Origin: Heliopora coerulea
Taxonomy: Eukaryota > Cnidaria > Anthozoa > Scleralcyonacea > Helioporidae
Length of the DNA stretch: 64,000 nt
Reading direction: 5' to 3'
Assembly (NCBI GenBank): GCA_030142905.1
Contig: JASJOG010000003.1
Coordinates: 2,168,001 to 2,232,000 of the forward strand
In this document: one piece after another, positions 56,676-64,000 of the stretch
Layout: the number at the start of each line of letters is the position of its first letter
Position numbering within the stretch: the first letter of the stretch is position 1
Translations under genes and position numbers: made by a program
Notes under the pieces: generated by a model
What the model was told of the DNA's origin: nothing
What the model saw: only the letters and a program-made list of their open reading frames with translations
The model's database searches: none

Positions 56676-57090
56676 CTGTTCATTACCAAAAAATATACTA
56701 CCATTAACGCCAACCTCAAACTCATTAACGCAAAACTGCATTCATTTTATTGAATTGATGTTCATTAGCATAGATGCGCAACCATTTGCATCAAAGGGCT
56801 TTCCATAGCGCCAACAGACGACCATTAACGCCATTCTACTATACATTAGGCATAGAATTTTAATTATGAGAGATAAATATTTTGCCTAGTTGAAATTTTA
56901 TTGTCACTAATGTATAGAAGAATGGTGTTAGTGGTCGTCTGTTGGCATTATAGAATGCCCTTCGATGGAAATGTTTGCGTATTTATGTTAGTGAATGTCG
57001 ATTGAATAAAATGAATATATTTTTACGTTAATGAGTTTGAGGTTGGCGTTAATAATAGTACATTTTCTGGTAATGAACAGCAAAAGATGT
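56676..57090. mobile_element. Palindromic MITE, ~195-bp arms
   Basis: A 415-bp element folds back on itself. The left end GCTGTTCATTACCAAAAAAT and right end (complement at about 57063-57082) pair through CATTAACGCCAACCTCAAAC, AATGCATTC/GAATAAAATG and GCGTATTTATG-type blocks. The centre is near 56870. It belongs to the same family as the arms of the 51.8-53.3-kb element. Transferase intron 2. Confidence 0.8.
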
Positions 57091-57094
57091 AGTA

Positions 57095-57719
57095 TAACTT
57101 AGTTCTACAATTAAGCTGTGTCCTTGAATTTTTCACTACCAAGTCTGTATAAAACCAACAAATTTTAAGGGGGAAATATGCCAAGTGGTCCTACTTTGAG
57201 TTCAAACTGGAGTTGTAATTTTGACAAATCATGTTATAAATTTGGACAATGTCTTTGCAAATAGTGTATAAAATTTTGAGTTGTTCATAGGAACATTTGC
57301 AAAGTTGGCTTTGATGTTTTTCACTTCCTGTTTTAATTCCCAGATAATCTCCTATTCTGTAATAAATGTCGTCCTCCTCCAGTAGCAACGTGCGGGACTG
57401 TAAAGAATATGGAGAAATTATATAACAGCAAGTCAAGGACCTTATGAAGGAACTTAGGAAAATATTTAACAAATTTTGCAAATGTTTCTATATAGGACCA
57501 TTTCCAATTTTTAAGGAAATTTGTAATGACGTTTTCCGAATCTGCGATGTAGTTAATGAAGATTGCCATCGAGTTACGTACTCTAAGTAGGAAGACTTGA
57601 GGTTGTTTCATGATTATATAACCCAAGCTCCGATCGATAACCTTTAATACATGAAACAATTAATCTATTCGTCTAATCTAGTGGTAAAATTATTTAGAAA
57701 TTGCATGTATGTCTTTCAG
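57095..57719. other. Transferase intron 2, last part
   Basis: Overlapping minus-strand frames of 96 and 108 codons (57191-57659) show no motif I recognise and no splice signals I trust. Confidence 0.35.
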
Positions 57720-57917
57720 ATATAGTGTTGACAACTGGTTCGTTTATCTCCTTCGCTGGTATTACTGAAATTATGTACTACAAAAACGATGATAAACGCG
57801 TCTATAGTTTAGATGGTGGTTGGAATATTCCTTCTAATATTGATTACAACAAAATTCCATCCATTCACACCAGTGGAACAAATGGAGCATCTGTCTTGAT
57901 TCCTGGTTTTATGGCAG
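57720..57917 (+). CDS. Gamma-glutamyltransferase-like gene, exon 3
   Basis: Acceptor TGTCTTTCAG ends at 57719; donor GTAATG at 57918. It encodes DIVLTTGSFISFAGITEIMY then KNDDKRVYSLDGGWNIP and SGTNGASVLIPGFMAG. This aligns with 'V.EP..TGIGGD.F.LYYD.KT.KV..LNG.GR' and 'G..AV.VPG..AG' of the family. The usual TGIGG segment is altered to GSFISFAG, which may affect substrate binding or only reflect divergence. Phase 1 at both ends agrees with its neighbours. Confidence 0.88.
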
Positions 57918-58301
57918 GTAATGCATGATAGCCAATGGAAAATAAAAACAGTATACAACAACTCGATAAAGTTAACCCTGTATCCAGACGTCTGGGAGGG
58001 GCTCAAATAGAATTTTATTGTTAGTAGTAATAATATTAATGATAATTATGCTAGCTCAAGCTAAACTGAAATACTTTACAACAGTGTAAAGGAAAACTTA
58101 CACAACAATTTTATTACATTAACAATTAAACTGATTATAGAAAGGAATATTTTAAACCAATAAGAATTTATAAAGACGGGCTGGTTACACACCCTTCCTG
58201 AAACGCTCGGTCTGAAATTTATATTTATAAAGTTGATTGCTAGCTGACCATGTATTGCACTCATGTAAGTGTATTACTCATCAGTGTATTACACTCATGT
58301 A

Positions 58302-59817
58302 AAGGCAGAGACACAGTATCGCTGTCACCGTGTCGCTGGAGCTTACCGATACATTTGTGTGGTTACCAAGGCTTGTCGCTATGTCGCTGGAATCGCTAAA
58401 GCACATGAAATTGCTGAGTCCCTAGCGAAAAATTCCAAAATAGCGTTCGAGGAGGTTCTGATCAACACAAATTGTACCCCGTGCTTTATGATATGCCACG
58501 GACGGACTATAAAGATGAGAAGAAGAAAATTTGCCTGTTTTTCATCAGGCAAATTTTATCGCGTCAAACTACATTTCTTTGCGTAAATTGAATAGGTTTT
58601 GCATTGGGATAACCAGTAAGAAAACCCCTTACACCTACAACTATTTGCTGAATGGCCAACTAATATCAAGAGAGTCCTCTGTATCAACTATTTAGGAATA
58701 ACTATTACAAACAACTTACGCTGGAATGAACATTGTACCACTATTTGTAAAAAGGCTAACTCTACTTTTGGCCAACTAAAACGCATTTTAAATAGTTGCA
58801 CAACTGAAGTCAAAAGTAAAGCATACCTCAGCTTCGTGCGACCTATACTAGAATATGGAAGCTGTGTATGGAACCCTCATACACAGAGTAATATAAACAA
58901 GATTGAAATGGTTCAGCATCGTGCTGCCAGATTTGTTTATAAGGATTATTCTCAGTATAGCCATGTAACAACTATGATTAAGAGTTTGGGTTGGGATACT
59001 CTAGAACAGCGCAGGTTATTAGATCAAGCATAATATAAAATAATAAAATTTACAATGGTTCTATTGATATAAATTTCCCCCTGGAAGTGTGTCCTATTAC
59101 GAGATTGTCTAGATTACCTAACTGTCAACCCTTTCACCAAATTAGTGTATCTAACGATTATATAAACACTCTTTTTATCCCAGAACAATCGTAACTTGGA
59201 ATAATTTGCCTCTTGATGCAATTCCTACTAATATTAGTGAATGTAAGACTATTGCTATACCTGCTATTAGGACGTTTGTATGATTTCTAAACTTACTAGC
59301 TGATTCTATTATTAACTCAAGTCTTTTAAATGTATATAATATTATTCTATACAAGTTTTTGAAGATTTTACTGCTCATGTAAATAAATATACATTTATTT
59401 AGATATATATTCAATTATTGATTAATTTAGTTAAACTCCTAGTATAGACCCCTTGCACGTATTCCTTTGCTGGAGGAAAAGTGCTGAGAATTTTCACCCA
59501 TTATTCGCTCGGTTGAACATCGGAACTTTGAAGTTGTCCTCCAGATGGATCGTATTGACGTCATGTGCAAGGGATCTATTGCTATCCTGTTTAAGGAGTA
59601 TCTGGATTAAAGATAAAGATTATAGAGCCTATGAAACTAAAGAAAAAGTCCCTTCTCGCGATAAAATTTGCCTAGTGGAATACAGTTCTGTTGTTCAATT
59701 TATTCACTCTATCGCTAGCGACTTTTAACAGTGCGTCTATCCACTTGTCTCTTGGTCGCCGGTCGCCTTGTCGCTGAACTCTAGCGACCCAGCGACGCGA
59801 TAGTGTGTCTCTACCTT
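58302..59817. mobile_element. TIR element (AAGGCAGAGACAC) with nested LINE
   Basis: AAGGCAGAGACACAGTATCG at the left and the complement-type GCGATAGTGTGTCTCTACCTT at the right are terminal inverted repeats. Further inverted blocks occur inward (GTCGCTG, TAGCGAC, AGCGAAAAAT/TCTCGCGATAAAA). No transposase is visible. A LINE fragment (58625-59300) sits inside. Confidence 0.65.
58625..59300 (+). pseudogene. 5'-truncated LINE reverse-transcriptase C-terminal fragment
   Basis: The frame encodes YLGITITNNLRWNEHCTTIC and, after it, FVRPILEYGSCVWNPHTQSN and MVQHRAARFVYKDYSQYSHV: the post-polymerase 'YLGV.I...L.W..HI', 'RPILEYASPVWDP' and 'QRRAARFV...Y' motifs of CR1/L2-type LINEs. It starts abruptly, has a frameshift near 58690, and decays after 59035. 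Confidence 0.85.
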
Positions 59818-59819
59818 AA

Positions 59820-60400
59820 GTCTTTAAACGCGATGGCAAGAGGTGGTGCAACTTATGCGAGAGGTCTAACATCCTTTAATTTAATCAACATACGCGTCCT
59901 CCTCGTATTGAAACAAGGGACTTAAGTTGGTTTTTACGAATGTCAGACACGATTCATTATTTCTTAATGGCACAATTCCTGCTTCGGATTCGTTCATTAA
60001 TGTTGCAATACGTCCCGAAGATAATTTTGACTGAATCATATACATCAGGACGGACATTCGTAAGCGACAATCGTACAGAGAATATCAGCATTTTTACGAA
60101 CCTTTCGTATCTTACCCAAGGCATGTCGTCTGTAAGCATGTCTGATTTTGTCTCTTATGAATCAGCCCAATTTCCTTCAGTAATGCATTCAAACATTAAT
60201 TTTTTGGTCATTATTCCGTATATTTAACTTATTGTTATAAGGTTCAATTGAATCACTCATGTAAAATGTTAGATATTAAATCAAGTAACTTGGCTAATGT
60301 ATCCCCTCCCGAAGCATTGAGATCTGGATAATAACCCATACTTAACCATAAAATTATTTGCCGTTAACAAATTTTGTTTTTAGTGATGGGTGTATGTACA
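59820..60400. other. Transferase intron 3, no exon recognised
   Basis: Open frames at 59940-60227 and on the complement at 59957-60139 overlap each other and match nothing known to me. Confidence 0.35.
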
Positions 60401-60401
60401 G

Positions 60402-60496
60402 GTTATTTTGAGGCAACGAGGAGATATGTGATTTATTCACCGAGGAGGTACCCCAAGGTGAATGAATCACGTATCTCCAAGGGGCCTCAAAATAAC
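60402..60496. repeat. 95-bp imperfect inverted repeat
   Basis: GTTATTTTGAGGC at the left and GGCCTCAAAATAAC at the right, with GAGATA(T/C)GTGATT(T/C)ATTCACC paired inside around GAGGAGGTACCCCAA. Probably a small MITE or hairpin. Confidence 0.75.
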
Positions 60497-60499
60497 TTA

Positions 60500-61465
60500 C
60501 TTATATTCCACATGGACGCGGTTGATTTGAGAGACAATTGCAAAGAGATGCTTCTGTTTTGAGGATCTTTTAGAATGCGTATTTAAAGCGTTGAAATAAT
60601 AAAACAGAGGTACAAACATCCGTAGTGGGATTTTGAAGAGGTATATTTAAATTGCAAATTGATTAGTTTGGTTGGTTTAATATGCTAGAACTTAGTAAAC
60701 ATGAGTGGTGAGTCAGACGAGATTTTTTTTGAACACAAAGTTAGTGTCGAATCGAATCGGACTGAACAGGTCATAAGTATATAAGTTCTCTTCATACCTA
60801 CCAAAGGGTTTGTTGAAAAGACAGAGTCCTTTTCCAACGTTTTGCAAAGAAGCAAGGACTGCTTCATGACTGGCCAGCAACAAAAGAATTTAAGGTAGAC
60901 AATAGCGTTTCCCAAACTAAGTAATTTGCTTTCAATACAAGCGACTGCTCAGTTGCATTTAAAATGTGAGATGTTTTACATGTGTTTATAAGACTTGTTA
61001 AAATGTGTATTGTTGAAGTGTATTTGTTGTCCCTTATTTTTTTTTTAAATTAGAAGTAAGATGAAGAGTGGTGTGGGGAATATTACAGTGGAGCATTTGG
61101 GGGAAATATCAGAGGGGAATATGAATTCATTGTTATACCTTTGTTTCCCTTCATTGTTCATGGCCCTGCATTCCCCGTTTACTGATAGAAAGTGCCACCA
61201 GCCTTTTAGACAGTTAATTGACAGGGGCTATTGAATATATTCGCCTCAAAAGAACAAACGAAACCGATTCATGTGGAATATAAAACAGGCTTAGACTGGT
61301 CATTGTGCCATTGTGCTATAGAACAATGGCCAGTCTTTGCGCGTAGGCAAGATGGCACAATCGTTAGTCCGAACCTGGTGTATAAATTAGTTGATCCGCC
61401 AACAGAAGGAGAGATAGCAAAATTTGGCGAAGATCTTTATACGATGAATATCTTTCAATGTTTAG
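60500..61465. other. Transferase intron 3, last part
   Basis: Non-coding by eye. The frame that runs into exon 4 from 61231 includes intronic codons and was cut at the acceptor. Confidence 0.4.
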
Positions 61466-61624
61466 GAATTGATGCAGCAGTCAAGAAATTTGCAAACTTT
61501 GATTTAGAGACATTGATCGAGCCTGCGTTGTACTTTGCTAAACACGGATTTAAAATTCCCGATCTTTTGGCAGTATTGATTAAATCGAACTTCAACAACG
61601 TCACATTACTCAGAACTGAGGAAG
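61466..61624 (+). CDS. Gamma-glutamyltransferase-like gene, exon 4 (last seen)
   Basis: Acceptor TTTCAATGTTTAG ends at 61465; donor GTAAGC at 61625. Two bases complete Gly, giving GFMAG-IDAAVKKFANFDLETLIEPALY, then FAKHGFKIPDLLAVL. This is the 'AG....L.RFG.L.W.EL..PAI.LAE.GF.V' region of gamma-glutamyltransferases. About 213 residues are assembled over four exons. The rest, including the catalytic Thr and small subunit, must lie right of 64000 or was missed; the gene is incomplete here. Confidence 0.88.
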
Positions 61625-61629
61625 GTAAG

Positions 61630-62540
61630 CAATCATAATTTCTAACTTTATATAGGCCTTGTTTTCATTTCGTGCCGCACTTATGTGTGTCATTGACCTG
61701 ACTTTGATTACCAAAACTTCGGACGTTGCATAGCTCTTTCATCTTTCACGAAAATGAATTTCTTGAAAAGAGAAGAGGAAAAATTACATTTATGAATTAA
61801 ATTTTCACACTTGAAGTTTTAATTTCAAATGTGAAAAACATATTCCAAATTCAAAGGTTTGACATGCGAAGTTTGAACCATGCCATGTAACATTTGTATC
61901 AGGTTTCTGATTTGTGAAAAAGGCAAAATAATAAACTAGGAATTTCACGTCGAAATCGTTCAGATACTGAATCAGTAGTGTAGCTAGTATTTCTGACGAA
62001 CGAGCGTGTCCAAATTGACATGTATACGGAGACTTTATCTCAAATGTTGTAATCAATATCTCCTTACTTCCCCGGTCTGTAGCCCTTTTTTAAATTCCAT
62101 GTAAAAGCTCAAAACAGCAAACATTAACTTTGTACAAGTTACCTATATAAATTAGTCACATCATCTCTTTTTCGCATCTTTCCTTTCCCACTAAGATCAC
62201 AATTTTCCTAGAGGGGTTACAATTTCCTGAAGAATGACCCCTCGGAGGTCCAGTAGAGAGACGGTCGACCCCCGCTCCCTCTCGAGCAACGCCATTGTTC
62301 TAACTATGAAAAATGCGTTTTTATATACTGTAGGGACTTAATTTTGCAACAGCTATAATAATGTTACATCTGCCATAACATATGTTGTGGCTAACTGTTA
62401 TTAGGTCCGTAGCACCCATTACAACCAGTCAGTTCAAGCATTTCGTATGCCTTGTTTTATGACGTTATAAATTTTTTCCTGAATAATATCTGTGAAAAAG
62501 TTATACAATTGCTAAAACTGATTTCCAGAAGTTGAACGAC
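61630..62540. other. Stretch downstream of exon 4, nothing recognised
   Basis: No following exon of the transferase could be found before the repeat cluster. Confidence 0.4.
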
Positions 62541-62544
62541 ACAG

Positions 62545-62795
62545 AATTGTAACTTGAATGGCAGATGAACGTTTGTCAAGCTCTGTCCTCAGAAAAACGA
62601 TTTCTGAGTCCCAGACGGGGGTTGAACCCGCAACCCTCTGATGACCGGTGAGAGACGACGGGAATCGAACCTGCAACCATCTGATGACCGGTAAGACGCT
62701 CTAACTTTTGAGCTACCAAGACTCAGATGGTGAGCTAAGGTGCAAGTTCAACATATATGTGCGACCTAAGTGGAAGCCACCATATTTTAATAATT
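62545..62795 (-). mobile_element. tRNA-derived SINE copy with duplicated T-arm half
   Basis: Starts with GGCAGATGAACG and shares flanks with the 16.7-kb SINE (GAGCTAAGGTGCAAGTTCAA). The 3' half of the tRNA-like part occurs twice in a row (about 62613-62650 and 62657-62700), then continues to the A-box side and a GTGCGACCTAAGTGGAAGCC tail. Confidence 0.7.
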
Positions 62796-62819
62796 ATATT
62801 AATGAGATATATTGAGATA

Positions 62820-63023
62820 GATGAACGATCGTCAAGCTCTTTACTCATAAAAACGATTTCTTAGCCCCGGACGGGGATCGAATCCGCAACTTTCTGATGA
62901 CCGGTGAGACGCTCTAACCATCAGAGATGACCGTCTCACCGGTCATAAGAAGGTTGCGGGCTCGATCCCCGTCTGGGGCTAAGAAATCGTTTTTCTGAGT
63001 ATAGAGCTTGACGATCGTTCATC
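62820..63023. repeat. Inverted pair of tRNA-derived sequences
   Basis: The left arm (62820-62912, minus-sense) and right arm (62930-63023, plus-sense) are near-identical inverted copies of the 3' part of the SINE, from the anticodon arm to the GAACGATCGTCAAGCTCT flank, joined by about 17 bp that include the start of the A-box region of one copy. Neither arm has a complete cloverleaf. Confidence 0.85.
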
Positions 63024-63065
63024 TACCTCCAGATATATCCAAGCTCTCACCTCTAAAACATAAAA

Positions 63066-63331
63066 TGAGATATATATTTTAGAAATGTGGGAGCTTGGAG
63101 ATATCTTGAAATGATAGATGAACGTTCGTCACATATGTCGAACTTGCACCTTGGCTCGCCATCTGAGTCTTGGTAGTTCAATGGTTAGCGCGTCTCACCG
63201 GTCATCAGAAGGTTGCGGGTTCGATCCCCATCTGGGGCTCAGAAATCGTTTTTTGAGGATAGAGCTTGAAGAACGTTCATCTATCATTCAAGATATCTCC
63301 AAGCTCCCACATTTCCAAAATATATATCTCA
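63066..63331 (+). mobile_element. tRNA-like unit enclosed by 64-bp terminal inverted repeats
   Basis: 63066-63128 and 63268-63331 are inverted copies differing at only a few bases (GAGATATATATTTTAGAAAT end; GGAGATATCTTGAA core; GATGAACGTTC inner edge). Between them lies a plus-strand tRNA-like segment with A-box and B-box intact. SINEs normally lack terminal inverted repeats, so this may be two SINE flanks in inverted orientation or a foldback that captured a tRNA-like promoter. Confidence 0.8.
63167..63238 (+). tRNA. tRNA-Thr-like sequence (GGT), pseudo-tRNA in repeat
   Basis: 72 bases with acceptor GTCTTGG/CTGGGGC, T loop TTCGATC, and anticodon loop CCGGTCA (GGT). The anticodon stem TCTCA/TCAGA has a C-C mismatch, the D stem is weakened (GTTC/GCGC) and U33 is missing. 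It is part of the repeat unit 63066-63331. Confidence 0.5.
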
Positions 63332-63718
63332 CAGAAGTTTTACCTTCGAAATTCGTAAGGAATGTGGTTTTTAAGAGTTGTGGTTGCACGGAATTTTGAA
63401 AAATCCAATCCATATTTTGAAATTGAGTTATAACACTCACTGCAGTTATATACGGCGACATTCTAAACACACTGTTGTGTACCAAGAGGTTAAGTTGCTA
63501 TGAACTACAATTTGAAAAAATGCCAGCAAATCGTAATGTTTATCGGTTTAAACCTCCCTGAAGATACAAGCCAATTTACCAGACAGAATCAAACTTAATA
63601 AATTAGGAACAGAAGATTTCGTATCGTAAATTACATCTAACGATAAACCAGCTATTTCATGGGGGTTTTCGAGGGATATTTCTTGAACTATTTAATGTAC
63701 AGCATCATAAATTTACTT

Positions 63719-63998
63719 ATCCCACCATATCATATTGTATACCATGCCAAACCATATCATACCATACAACACCACACCTAACCACATATTACCATAACGT
63801 ATCATATAATATATATCGTGCCATACCATACGATGAGATCCGATGTCATACCATAGCATAACATACCATACCATGCCATACTATACAATGCCATATCACA
63901 CAATACTACGCAATACCATACATACTGAAAAATACCATAGCATTCCATGTGATTTAATACCGTATCATAAAATGCGATATCGTACAAAACTATACGAA
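63719..63998. repeat. Degenerate CCATA pentamer array
   Basis: ACCATA/CCATAC units fill most of the last 280 bp and continue to the window edge. The open frame on the minus strand here (Tyr, Gly, Met-rich) is a by-product. Confidence 0.85.
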
Positions 63999-64000
63999 TA

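Noticed and set aside
57191..57659. Minus-strand frames of 96 and 108 codons
   Set aside because: They overlap in different frames, have no recognised motif, and lie in a transferase intron.
63802..63987. 61-codon Tyr/Met/Gly-rich frame on the minus strand
   Set aside because: Created by the CCATA pentamer array.

Overview
This is an AT-rich eukaryotic window with GT-AG introns, TTAGGG-type repeats and several families of metazoan transposons. An invertebrate animal is the best reading. A cnidarian is my guess, because the ADP-ribosylglycohydrolase/J1-crystallin-like gene, the bacterial-type gamma-glutamyltransferase and the CR1-like LINEs with an esterase ORF1 would suit one, but no single marker proves it. 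Splice sites were placed by eye from GT/AG consensus, codon phase and family resemblance; there is no transcript evidence.

Three protein-coding genes can be assembled, all on the + strand. (1) The 3' part of an ADP-ribosylglycohydrolase-superfamily gene (exons 7385-7624, 10469-10561, 10658-10850), in which the usual metal-binding Asp cluster is changed. (2) A complete 11-exon PPM1H/J/M-type PP2C protein phosphatase (19476-37986, 504 aa) with all metal-binding motifs. Two decayed tandem copies of its third exon lie in the intron just before the real one. (3) The 5' part of a secreted gamma-glutamyltransferase-type gene (exons 50508-50574, 56203-56418, 57720-57917, 61466-61624), which runs off the right edge before the catalytic Thr region.

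Layout: 1-5 kb holds dead retroelements (LINE fragments on the - strand, a Ty3/gypsy RNase H relic). 7-11 kb is the ADP-ribosylglycohydrolase gene with a small hAT MITE in its intron. 10.9-19 kb is repeats: inverted-repeat elements, hAT remnants, a tRNA-derived SINE with a 13-bp target duplication, and a head-to-head interstitial telomeric tract. 19.5-38 kb is the phosphatase gene, with a hexamer array, a Tc1/mariner element and two foldback elements in its introns. 38-50 kb is intergenic: hAT and other MITEs, a 1.6-kb inverted-repeat element with a nested 189-bp foldback, and a nearly full CR1-like LINE. 50.5-64 kb is the transferase gene, whose introns carry long palindromic MITEs, a nested MITE/LINE and a cluster of tRNA-derived inverted repeats.

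The three genes show no obvious functional link. The unusual signal is structural: many long inverted repeats, including a near-perfect 166-bp palindrome, a tRNA-like element enclosed by its own terminal inverted repeats, and three inverted-repeat elements that share a hairpin-GAAA motif resembling, but not matching, a hammerhead ribozyme core.
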